A DNA stretch of 64,000 nt from Diaporthe sp. PMI_573 (taxonomy: Eukaryota > Ascomycota > Sordariomycetes > Diaporthales > Diaporthaceae): positions 186,001 through 250,000 of the forward strand of contig JAJTUP010000058.1 of the NCBI GenBank assembly GCA_021399435.1, written 5' to 3'. A program made the translations under genes and the position numbers. Positions 31,352 to 40,971 of this stretch are shown here, in pieces. Below the pieces are notes generated by a model, which was given only the letters and a program-made list of their open reading frames with translations, was not told the DNA's origin and did no database searches. Numbering within the stretch: position 1 is the stretch's first letter; each line of letters starts with the position of its first letter.

Positions 31352-32584
31352 GTGCTCGAGTGGATGCAGCTCCCGAAGCCGGGTAGCGTGAGCCTCGCGC
31401 AACTCCCCGTTGAAAAGCTCGCCTGGGTCATGCACCCGGACTTCCGCGGAATCGTCGAGAGGTCCGAGGGCTTCGAGCCCCCCATGGTGAAGGCAAGAGA
31501 ACGGGAAGAACGGACGACAACGCTGGTCCCACCGGAGAAGCTTGACTTCCCTATCGCCGCAGTCGCAGAAGGGACCCCAGAAGCGCCGAAGGGAGCAGAT
31601 CTAGTGGACCTTATTCGTGAGGAGAATCATCAACAAGCACTAGGTCTGAAGGATGGCCGCCTATGGGTGCCGGAAAAGACGAGTAATGGGCGCATTTTCT
31701 TACGTACCGCCTTGGTCCGCGAGGCACACGTGCCGCAGATCTTCGCGCACCAGGGACAGAACAAGACTATCAAGGCTCTTGAGCGAGAGTACTACTGGCC
31801 AGGAATGAAAAAGACGATCCGCCAGTACGTGAGGAACTGTTTAGAGTGCCATCGAAACAAAGCTACACACGACAAGACGCCAGGCCTTCTCCACCCATTG
31901 CCCATCCCTAATGCCGTGTGGGAGCACGTTGTAGTTGACGGAAAAGATATGCCGAAGGACCGCTATGGATATGATTACGTGTGGGTATTTATCGACAAAT
32001 TCAGCCGCATCATTGCAACCCTGCCCGGAAAGAAGTCTGATACCGCAGAGGATGTTGCTGCTCGTTACTATCGTTATCTGTACCGGATCTTGGGCGCGCC
32101 GGCAGTCTGGATAACCGATAACGCGGGACCCTTTGTGTCCAGGTTCCTCGCCAAATTGAACGAACTTACGGGCACGAAGCATCGACATGGTAGTGCTTAC
32201 CACCCACAGACCCAAGGCGCCGTGGAGTTCACAAACCAGGAGCTCGACCAGCGACTACGGTTCTACGTGAACAAGTATCAGAACGACTGGAGCACACACC
32301 TGCCGGCACTAGACTTTGCTCATAATTCCTCGTGGCACTCGTCAATCAACATGGCACCGTTAAAGGTCGCCCTCGGTAAAGATGTCCGGAATCCCCTGTC
32401 CCTTGACCTTAGAACGGCAACAGCGTCGTCCAGACCAGAAGAACGCGCCCTGGAAATCCTGAGAGAAACCAAGACCGTAGAGGACTCAGATCGAACAGCA
32501 GCTCAGACAGCTCAAAACCGACAACAAACACAGGCGAATCAGAAACGACGCCCAGCAGACTTCTCTGAAAACAGGGAAGGATAA
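31352..32584 (+). mobile_element. Ty3/gypsy integrase fragment
   Basis: The frame encodes about 400 residues without an ATG start. It begins in the connection region before integrase (LWVPEKTSNGRIFL), then the HHCC zinc-binding motif with 'HQGQNKTIKALEREYYWPGM' and YVRNCLECHRNK, then the DDE core: D in VVVDGKDMP, D in VWITDNAGPF and E in 'AYHPQTQGAVEFTNQELDQR'. The C-terminal part (ALGKDVRNPLSLD) leads toward the chromodomain but stops at RRPADFSENREG. Protease, reverse transcriptase and RNase H are absent, as are LTRs. 'GAVEFTN' replaces the more usual DGQTE...N context, so some decay is likely. The coding frame is otherwise open, so the truncation is not very old. Confidence 0.85.
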
Positions 32585-32633
32585 CAGCGACAAGCCTACT
32601 GTGGATAATGATGTCTCCATCGATAAGTCCTTA

Positions 32634-32722
32634 AATAACCTCTGGATCTTCGCAGAGGGCCCTCTGGTAATCATAAGGTCGATTAAACCTGGTCTTCAAG
32701 CTTGGTTGTGCATCCACGAAGC
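32634..32722 (-). mobile_element. Small fragment of a pogo-type transposase gene
   Basis: About 85 bases align at roughly 80 percent identity, in the same orientation, to positions 51748-51839 inside the intact pogo transposase gene (shared stretches include ACCTCTGGATCTTC and CAGAGGGCCCTCTG). The fragment sits 50 bases after the truncated integrase and has no element ends. Confidence 0.7.
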
Positions 32723-33333
32723 TAAAAAAAAAAGAGTTCGCCGCTTGAATATATCTTCCAATCAAGGTACTATCGCGATCTGGCCTACATTACTTACGTT
32801 TTTTTAAGTCATCAAATGGAGTTGAGGTCCAGTACATTACAGGCGCACCCTGCAAGGTACGGAGTAGGCTCTTCCTAATATGCCTTGGCCTATATGATCA
32901 ATCACACTGTGGCACTTACACAGCGACAAACCGCCGGATGCACTATACGAATTATCATAAGCTATCGTGGACTTACAGTCGAATTATGCACATAGTAATA
33001 CTTGACCTGTCTCACTGTATACTTTGACCTTGTTAATCCCTACCGCAGTACTTAAACAGCCTACATGCCTCAACCACATACCTCAACCAGATACCTCGAC
33101 CAGATACATGGGAGCCGGGGACTGTCCCACCGCAGGATAGCGTCTTGCCAAATATAGCCTTGGGAGCCTACTGTGTAGTGGCGGGCCAAATAGGCGTGGC
33201 TGCCTGCCAGGACTGGCCTTATATACAGCCGTCTCAGACGCGTCGTCCCTCGTCCTTGTCCCTCCTGTGTCTTCCCTTTCCCTCCTGTGTTTCTGTATTC
33301 AGACTACATCGACAGCGTTTTGTATGGCTCAAC
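32723..33333. other. Upstream region of the DNA ligase gene
   Basis: AT-rich, no gene. Contains three tandem copies of a 13-base unit of the form CCTCRACCASATA at 33068-33106 and pyrimidine-rich tracts (CCTCGTCCTTGTCCCTCCTG) just before the ATG at 33334. Confidence 0.4.
33068..33106. repeat. 13-bp tandem repeat, three units
   Basis: Three adjacent units differ at one or two positions each (CCTCAACCACATA, CCTCAACCAGATA, CCTCGACCAGATA). They lie in the promoter region of the ligase gene. Confidence 0.75.
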
Positions 33334-36137
33334 ATGCCCTTTCCATTCACACACGTGTGCGACCTTCTGCAGCGCCTCGATGGCAACCGGCGGCGCAAAA
33401 CACCCCACCCTCAGGAGCAGCTGGTTGGAGAGTGGTTCGCTCAGCATAAGGACCTGCTCGGTCAACCGGACTTCGACCTTGCCGCTCTTCTCTCCGCCTT
33501 GCTCCCGGAGAAGCGGACCGACCGTGTATACAACATCCGGGAAAAGAAACTACAGGGCATGGTGGCCAAGGCCCAGTTTATAGGGAAGACACGGATGCTC
33601 GAGCTGGGCCGGTGGGAGAACCCAGGATCAGATGTCGATCTGGCGGACTGCGTCGAGAGCCTTCTCAATGCTACTGTATGTAACCGGTACCGGTTCCTCA
33701 CTGCGCTTTGCTGCCAAGCCACGACAACTGACCTGGACAGCCGAATCCCTCCTCGACCGCAGAGGTTGTCACTATTGAGATGATTGACCGTATGGCCGAA
33801 GCCGTCGCTTCCCGGGTCCGCTTTAGCTCGCCCGCGGTCCGCGCACCCAAATCGTCGTTTACTAAGCCCGTCGCCGACTCTCTCAAGCCAGAAGACCCGA
33901 TGGTTATGCTTCAGGACATGTACAGGATGCTTACGGCAAGAGACGCCAAGTGGTTCACAAGACTGGTTCTCAAGTCCTACGAACCTGTTGTGATTGACCC
34001 GGACGTTGTATATCGAGCTTACCACCCGCTTCTGCCGTCCGTTATGCATGTCCACGACCACTTCGCCCTAGCCGGAGCGACTCTCAAGCGCCTTGATCAA
34101 GAGCGTAGAGCGTCACAGAGTCCCCTTGGTGCTGGTGATAAGGCTCTTATGCGACACTTGGTGCCCGTGCTGGGGGTCAAGGTTGGACGTCAGCCCTGGC
34201 TCAAGGGGCGAAGCATCAAACACTGCCTAAACATGGGCTACGGCCGAATGAGCTGTGAGGAGAAGCTTGACGGCGAGTACTGCCAGATTCACATCGACCT
34301 AAGCAAATTGGGCGGCCCAAGCAAAGGGCGCAACCTAAGCAAAGGGAGCGACTGTATCCAGATCTATTCGAAGTCTGGTAAAGATAGTACCCAAGACCGA
34401 AAGGCTCTGCATGAGTATGCCGGTGCCCTTGCCCTGCTGCCGTTGGCACTCTCGACAGTAACATCTCGCTAGATCTATCCTCGAGTCCCTACAGGTTGGG
34501 AAACCGTCGTGTCCTCTCACCAAGAGCTGTATTCTCGAAGGGGAGTTGGTCGTCTATAATGACAAGGTCTGAGCCCCTTATCCCAACGTTCGCGCATGAC
34601 TAAGAGATTGAGATAGGACGCCCGTATCCTTGATTTCTACAACATCAGGAAATATGTTTCGCGCTCGGGCTCGTACATAGGCCTTGGCCCTGACTCTCGG
34701 TCCGTAGTTTCCCTTTGATTTCTAGGAACGTCGGAGAGCCAAGTGCTAACGATCGGTAGACGAGACTCTTCGGACCATCTTATGATTGTTTATTATGATG
34801 TTCTGTATGACGGCGCCGGCCCCTGCTTCGGCGTATGGCGCATGCTAACAACGGCTACTTATAGGATGATCGATGATACCTCACTCCTCCATGTTAGGCA
34901 TTCTCAGCGGATGGAGCGCCTTCAACAGCTTGTTACCTGTGTTCAGGGACGCTCTGCTTTAGTAGCCCGGCAGGTTATAGACTTCGACAGAGCATCAGCA
35001 GCTACAGACCTACGGCATGCATTTGCAACATGCATCCAACAGCGGCAAGAGGGCCTTGTACTAAAGGCTGACGACCCTTACCTCAACTTCAGTACCGATT
35101 GGCAACGTTACTGCGTTTCTTCTGCCATCAAGTTGAAGAAGGAATATTTCCAGAATCTCGGAGAAGTAGGGGACTTTGCCGTAGTAGGAGCTCGTTACGA
35201 CGCTGCTAAGGCTAAAAGTTATGGGATTCCTCGGCTGAAGTGGACCCATTTCTATATTGGCTGTCTGAAGAACGCAGAGGCAGTCCGGAGGTGGAATAGG
35301 CCGCCTGAGTTTCTTGTCACAAACGTCGTCGAGCTTAATGAGACCCAGCTGAACTACCTGAGAAACTATGTTAACCCCGAGGCTATACTAGTCGAGTCGG
35401 AGAACGACCCCCCGATAGACTTTGACTATACCCCCGGCATCGACAACGGCAAGCGCCCGTCGCTTATATTCAGAGACCCTCCAGTGTTCGATATTAGGAG
35501 CTTCTCGTTCGACAAGGCGGCCAGTACGAACTTTTGGAGCCCAAGATTTGCGATGGTCAGCAAAATTCACCTTGACAGAAGTTATACTGATGTACTGTCT
35601 TTCGAAGAGCTCCAAGACATGGCTATTGCCGAAAAAGAGCAGCCTCTGGCGAAGGACGAGCTAGCGGAAAACCTCGAAATCGCGGGCTGGGTGGAGGCTT
35701 TGAAGGACAAACGCGACCGAGAAGATGACGACGAGCTTGAAAGCCAGGCGACCACGTCACGCGGAACAACGCCTTCGGATTGCTCCTTACCCTCTTCACC
35801 CTCTCCAGATACCCAAGTTGGTGACTCGGGCGAAGCCCACGGGAGCCCCTTGCGTCCGACCGCAAGGTCGCCTATTCCCGCCTCGCAGGCCTCAACGGAA
35901 AGCGCATTATCGACAACGGGATCTCCTGCTGCCCGGCCAGATGCAGGCAGTCCTCAGCATGCGCCAGAGACGCCTAAGGACAACACAGCTCCCTACAATC
36001 GGAAGAAGAGACGGTACAGTTCGTCCGAGCCGCCGTCTCTGACCACCAAGGTCCCGAGACACACTCAAGCAGAGGTGCGGCCCGACGATGGAGACGCGCC
36101 GCAGAGCAGCGATCCGGGCATCTCCCCTGCCACTTAA
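33334..36137 (+). CDS. ATP-dependent DNA ligase-domain protein
   Basis: Five exons: 33334-33675, 33741-34414, 34473-34566, 34617-34699 and 34760-36137. All four introns have GT...AG ends and phases agree, giving 856 residues and no lesion. N-terminal helical ligase region: 'MPFPFTHVCDLLQRLDGNRR' to 'YRMLTARDAKWFTRLVLKSY'. Nucleotidyltransferase: motif I EEKLDGEYCQ with the adenylated lysine K289, KSGKDSTQDR, ILEGELVVYND, 'HLMIVYYDVLYDG', motif IV EGLVLKADD (E495-K500) and motif V AIKLKKEYF. An OB-fold-like region follows; the last 170 residues are disordered and rich in S, P and T. It is most like ligase IV-type enzymes in sequence order but lacks BRCT domains. Paralogous 'ligase-domain' genes of this kind occur in ascomycete accessory regions. 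It should seal nicks; in vivo role unknown. Confidence 0.85.
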
Positions 36138-37394
36138 GATATTACATCATTACCTTCCTCTTCTGCCAGCGATACATCATGGCGGTGACCAAAGGCGTTT
36201 CCTTCCATTTCTCATCTTAGTCTCTTCTACCAACCATTCCGTGCGGTCTTTTAATATAAACATAACTATCATCTTGATATTTGCCGTGATCGAGTGTCTA
36301 TGCCTTTTTTTTTCTTGCTGCGTGATACCATCTTTGACCATTGCAAGTCCATTTCTAGTCCGTACCAGCGCTCATCATAAAGCAATCAAATCAACTTTGG
36401 GGTAAAAGTTGATTTGTTGATTTGTTTGATTTGATTGGCCCCTCTCAATCAACTGTATGGGCGACCTATATATCTAGTATGCGAAGGTATTTCACCGACC
36501 TCAAGTCTCAATTACCTACCCAACTGCCTAGCTTTACCCCGCCGTGTCGGACCAGGAGCGCGACGGACTAGGCACTGGGCTAGCTGCAATTGTTGAAGTT
36601 GACGAGTCCATCATGTTAATGTTTTCTTTTACAGTTGTGCCCTTTTTCCTTTAATGCCGTGGAGATGCAGATAGGCACCGACCAATGGGAAATAAGATAC
36701 AAAGAAAAGGCAAGTCAACATGTCCATAACCATAGACCAAGCGATGGACTTGTTGCGCATCCCAAGGGAGGAGAGCAGACAATGCAAGACAAGAACGGGT
36801 CAACAATGCAATTACAGCAGAATGTCGGACTCATTACATCACAGGCTGCGATGAGAATCCCAACTAAGCAAAGATAGCTACTGTGGCGGTATGGACACAT
36901 ACACGAAATTTATTTCACTCAGGATAATCCTGGATAATATGTTCTTCTACGCTGGTAACGACTTCGGAGGTCGGGGGTCAGCTATGAGAGATCCGCCGGG
37001 CCTATTCTATTCTAATACTTGATTCTGAGCCTGATCAAGCTGTGTCGTGACTGATTTGCCGTTGTTAAAACGTCATAGCACAAACAAGGCCTTGAGCAGC
37101 AAGAAAGAAGGGTGGCTTTATTTTTGTGGCTTGAAGTGGCTAAGAACTTATGGTGAAGTTGAAGGCGCGAACTGTGGTGCAGGCGGCTCGCACGGATCGC
37201 CTTGCGGACCGAGCTTAATTTTCTATGGTTGGGAGAGCACACGGAAGAAAGACCCTTGAAGCGTTTCCGTTTAACACGATCGAATGGGTTACAAGAGCTA
37301 CGCCCAATGGATCCTCTTTCTATCTCTCCCAATCATGCTGTCGAAAACAGGAGACCGGTCCCCTACGGGGTCCGCCAACGCCTTTCGGAACGAG
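36138..37394. other. Intergenic, nothing recognised
   Basis: After the ligase stop comes a pyrimidine- and AT-rich 3' region. A short inverted pair at about 36385-36430 (AATCAAATCAACTTT...AAAGTTGATTTGTTGATT) could form a stem and might act at the 3' end. No gene was supported. Confidence 0.35.
36383..36424 (+). terminator. Inverted repeat downstream of the ligase gene
   Basis: AAATCAACTTT faces AAAGTTGATTT across a few bases (GGGGTA), giving an 11-bp perfect stem about 250 bases past the ligase stop codon. It might mark the transcript end or be the tip of a small transposon; both are inference. Confidence 0.3.
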
Positions 37395-37616
37395 CCTGAC
37401 AAGCAGAGCACTCGTCTCGCGAAAGAGCCTGATACAAGCACTTATCTTGTGACAAGCACTTATCTTGTGAAAGAGCGCCTGAGAAGCAAGGCACTTGCCT
37501 TGCAAAAGAAAGAGCCTGACACAAGCACTTGTCTTGTGAAAGAAAAGAGCCTGACACAAGCACTTGTCTTGTGAAAGAAAAAGGAATGAGGCTGGCAAGC
37601 ACTGTCCTGTGAAGCC
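37395..37616. repeat. Array of about seven hairpin-forming units
   Basis: Units of 27-39 bases, consensus GAGCCTGACACAAGCACTTGTCTTGTGAAAG in pieces, repeat about seven times. Each unit can fold into a short stem with a conserved loop near CACTTGT: for example CACAAG/CTTGTG, and GCAAG/CCTTGC in the unit near 37485. Stem changes are compensated (A-T to G-C), while the loop stays the same. The array is not coding and is not a CRISPR (fungal DNA, short degenerate units, no spacers of even length). Confidence 0.75.
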
Positions 37617-37948
37617 TAGCATGTGCGACAAAGCCTGGGTAGGTATCGCTTAATGGCCTTGGATCATAGGCAGTTGTGGGCGTCCTTGCAGGTGTATGTT
37701 TGAAGGGAAAGGAGGAAAGAGGAGAGTGTGGGCTTAGGTGCTGAGCACTGAGCTTTATAGGCGATTGGGAGACTCTTGGCAGGTGACTACAGGCGCTGGT
37801 GGCGTCTACATGTAATCAGTTTTTTTGCTTTTTTGGGGTTTGACAGCATTTGAAGTTCAACACTGTTTCGCGTCCTTATTTCTTTTATCTTTGGCATCCA
37901 GTTTATTCAATCTGAATCTCCTCAGGAAGTAGCATTGAATGATTCTCT

Positions 37949-38617
37949 ATGACTATCGATTACTCAAAATGGGATAATATGGACACGGATTCAGAGCCAG
38001 AAGCTTCGCGTCCGTCAGTCCCTGCACCTGGAGCTTCAGCTCCAGGAGCCCCACCGTCAGGTGCGCCAGCTACAGTAGCGCCAGTCACAGGCAGTACGCT
38101 AGGGTCCATCAAAGCCGTCATTGTCCGGTGCGATGTTGAGAGAAAGAGATTCTTGCCTTGGTCCGCGACGATGATCCAGGCAGATCACCCCGTCTTTTTA
38201 AATTTCGTGCCTCCCGTCCCAAGACTTATCGAGGTTCCGCTGGTGTTCCACCGTGTTGGCACTCAGTCCGCAAACCGGGCCGACCTCGATAATCAGATTG
38301 CTACGTATCTCAACATCGATCCAGAGACCGGGTTTGCGCCCCCGGAGTGGCAGTCCTATGTCGGCACCGTGCTGGTGGCGCGGAAGGATGAAAAGCCGTT
38401 GCTACCGCAGCATCTGGAAGGCGTGTGGATGTATTGTGATTATATTCTGGATCTCTTTGGGGAGGGAGAAGGTGCGCCGACGCATTTGTATAATAGACAA
38501 GCATTCGAAGAGTGGTGGAAAGAGTATTGTGAAGAACAGAAGGGGCTCAGGCCGGGGACCGGAGGCGAGAATGATCCGGATGATTGGCGAGCGGTGCGGT
38601 CGCCCTATGAGATGTAG
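37949..38617 (+). CDS. Conserved-looking hypothetical protein, 222 residues
   Basis: Intact single-exon ORF with true ATG (MTIDYSKWDNMDTDSE). Residues 20-50 form an Ala-Pro-Gly-rich linker (APGASAPGAPPSGAPATVAP). The rest looks like a compact domain: 'IKAVIVRCDVERKRFLPWSA', RADLDNQIATYLNIDPETGF, 'LLPQHLEGVWMYCDYILDLF' and the acidic end DPDDWRAVRSPYEM. I recall similar proteins in other ascomycetes but no named domain; none of the visible residues points to a catalytic site. The gene is convergent with the Helitron helicase frame, whose stop lies 66 bases away, so it may be a host gene at the Helitron edge or a gene carried by the Helitron. Confidence 0.6.
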   Translation: MTIDYSKWDNMDTDSEPEASRPSVPAPGASAPGAPPSGAPATVAPVTGSTLGSIKAVIVRCDVERKRFLPWSATMIQADHPVFLNFVPPVPRLIEVPLVFHRVGTQSANRADLDNQIATYLNIDPETGFAPPEWQSYVGTVLVARKDEKPLLPQHLEGVWMYCDYILDLFGEGEGAPTHLYNRQAFEEWWKEYCEEQKGLRPGTGGENDPDDWRAVRSPYEM

Positions 38618-38682
38618 GGTCTTCATGGGCTCTGATCAAGACTTGTATATGTATCTTGCCTGCTGTCCTACGCGAGGATTTG

Positions 38683-40794
38683 CTAACTTTCAAATAATCG
38701 TCTCGTTTCTGCTGCCAGATCCGTCAACCTCTGCATGGCATCAATTATGCCTTGGTCTGGCTTATTCCCGATGAAATCCTGCGGTCGTACGGGACTAAGA
38801 AGCTTGATGCCTTGTAGTGTCCTGCACCTGGATAGTTGTACATAGAGGCTGGTAAAGTCGCATTTCGAAGGCTGACCATTCGTCATACGGTTTCCTCGCA
38901 GCTCCAAGAGCACGTCCTCAAACGTCTTGCCTTGCGCTTTATAGTCAGTAAGGACAAATGCCGGGACAACAGGTAACCCTCGCCGAGCGCATTTCCCGGA
39001 CAGGAATCTGTAGTGAGAGTTGGCTGGATCGAGAGTATGTGTAATAGGCCGGATGAGCACAGTGCCTATTGGGAGGGCTGGGACTGCTAAGTCCTTTGTC
39101 TCTTGCGACTCTAACAATATGCCTAGTGGCGGACCAAAGTGGATGGTAACGTCGTCCGCAAGATGGTAGCCCGGGGATTTCGGATCGGGAATGACATCCG
39201 CAGCGGTAAACTCCGCCCCATTCACAACCTTCAAGCCGGTGTATGTATTTTTGTTGACAACGACAGGCATCCCCTGGGCGTAGAAGAAGACCCCAGGGAT
39301 CTTGCAGTTGGAGTTGTCGCCTTGTTCGATGGTCTGGGCTACCTCCTGCTGGGACAAGGCTCGACCGCGCCAGGTGTGGGTTGAGACGAAGACCGAGATG
39401 TGTCTCCTGTGAAAGCGGGCCCAGTCTACCACGGCTTCCATGCTGAGGCTCCACCGGTTGCGATTGAGCGGTGTTATGGCGCGCAAGCCATCCTTGAAGG
39501 TGATTTGGGACCGGTCGACGAGCTTGGTGTTGAGCAGGTCAAGGTCCTCTGTCGTCTGAGTTCCAGCGCGTACTCTGTCCAAAAGAGCGCCTAGCTGAGG
39601 ATCGTCTCGCACGCGGACCTGTTCCTCCAGAAGGATGACAGTCTTGAACATCAGCCATAGACTGTGGCCACGGTGGTGGGCAATGGTCGCCTGTCCCAGG
39701 GAGGCCGTGTAAGCGAGATCCGCCATCCGGTCCACCAGGAGACTTGTCTCAAGCACGGGGGCGAACTGATAGAAATCTCCCATCAAGAGAACAACGGGAA
39801 TACCTCCAAATGGCTTATCGGAGCAGTCGCGGAGGGCTTGGAGATGGCAGCTGGCGTTGAACAGAGTGGCTCCCCCCAGCATGCTCACTTCGTCGATCAC
39901 GAGGGCCAACTTCTGTTTCCACATCCATTTCTTCGCTTCCGAGAATGTTGGAGGCTGTTGTTTGTTGCGAGTGCGGTGGATATCTAGTCCACAGGCCGAG
40001 TGGAGTGTAGTCCCGCCGATCTGGGCTGCCGCACTGCCCGATGTGCCGGTAATCTGGAGGAGATGTGACTGACCCCTCGCCGTGAATACGTCCCGCAAGG
40101 CATCGACGATCCTAGACTTTCCAGTACCGCCTGGACCCCCGACGTACTGAAGATGTTGACCAGCCGAGACAGGATTGGCAATATACTTGTCCAAGAACCG
40201 GCACACAAGTTGAAGTGCCATGCTCTGCAGATAGTTGAGCGTATAGCTGGAGGCGGCAAGAAGTCCTAGCTCCGCGAATCCTCTGGTGGGGCCTACCTCA
40301 ACAAACATTCGAGGACTTTGTACGTCCGAGTCTTCCAGTCGTCTCGGAATGGGGATGTCCGTGTCACACTGCCGAACAAGGAGATCGTCGATGTCAACGT
40401 TACCAACGGAGGTTGTACCACCTTGAATACCGCCCTCCATCTCATTGAGCATCCGGAGATGCAGCAGGTCCTGGGCCTTTGCCGCGGCCTGAACGTCTTC
40501 TACAGAAGGAATCGACTGAGACAAGACGCTGTCCTGATGATGGCGAATTTGCTGATAGAAATCGTCGTGACGTTGGATGAAAGGCCGGCCCTCTTCTGCC
40601 GGATTCTCCCGGCAAAGGTCTCGGATCAGGCTTTGCAAAACTGGGGAGTCCCTCGTTGCGTCGGAGTCTCCCACAGCATTTCGGAGAGTCTGGAGGAGAG
40701 CTGTATAGTTTTGGTGATGCTCTGCCATGGTTGGTTCTCCCGTGGTTGGCTCGTCGCTATAATCGCCTTCATCCAGAGGGAAGTCCACATCCAC
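38683..40794 (-). CDS. Helitron PIF1-like helicase segment
   Basis: 703 residues. SF1 helicase motifs: Walker A in 'LQYVGGPGGTGKSRIVDALR' (about residue 222), 'GTSGSAAAQIGGTTLHSACG' (motif Ia), Walker B 'LALVIDEVSMLGGA', 'PVVLLMGDFYQFAPV' (motif III) and the C-terminal 'VLTDYKAQGKTFEDVLLELR' plus YVQLSRCRTLQGI (motifs V-VI). The same frame stays open upstream to the TGA at 40974, where the peptide LALFVP(stop)ENFLSETQGD shows a lost tryptophan. In the intact element this segment is fused behind the Rep domain and unwinds DNA during rolling-circle transposition. This is the best-preserved part of the element. Confidence 0.85.
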   Translation of the reverse strand: MDVDFPLDEGDYSDEPTTGEPTMAEHHQNYTALLQTLRNAVGDSDATRDSPVLQSLIRDLCRENPAEEGRPFIQRHDDFYQQIRHHQDSVLSQSIPSVEDVQAAAKAQDLLHLRMLNEMEGGIQGGTTSVGNVDIDDLLVRQCDTDIPIPRRLEDSDVQSPRMFVEVGPTRGFAELGLLAASSYTLNYLQSMALQLVCRFLDKYIANPVSAGQHLQYVGGPGGTGKSRIVDALRDVFTARGQSHLLQITGTSGSAAAQIGGTTLHSACGLDIHRTRNKQQPPTFSEAKKWMWKQKLALVIDEVSMLGGATLFNASCHLQALRDCSDKPFGGIPVVLLMGDFYQFAPVLETSLLVDRMADLAYTASLGQATIAHHRGHSLWLMFKTVILLEEQVRVRDDPQLGALLDRVRAGTQTTEDLDLLNTKLVDRSQITFKDGLRAITPLNRNRWSLSMEAVVDWARFHRRHISVFVSTHTWRGRALSQQEVAQTIEQGDNSNCKIPGVFFYAQGMPVVVNKNTYTGLKVVNGAEFTAADVIPDPKSPGYHLADDVTIHFGPPLGILLESQETKDLAVPALPIGTVLIRPITHTLDPANSHYRFLSGKCARRGLPVVPAFVLTDYKAQGKTFEDVLLELRGNRMTNGQPSKCDFTSLYVQLSRCRTLQGIKLLSPVRPQDFIGNKPDQGIIDAMQRLTDLAAETRRLFES

Positions 40795-40971
40795 TGTGTC
40801 GTCGCCTTCCGACCGGCTGGCCCAGAGCTTTGCATCTTTACGAGCATCCTCGGCCGACTTTCGGAGGAGGGAGATGTTGGAGACATGGGACCGCAGGCGG
40901 GGACAGAGCGTAGCAGCATAGTTCGACCATATGCCGGTGATATCACCCTGCGTCTCGGAGAGGAAGTTTTC

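Noticed and set aside
37395..37616. CRISPR-like spacing of repeats
   Set aside because: Units are degenerate, adjacent and differ in length, no spacers are present, and the genome is fungal.
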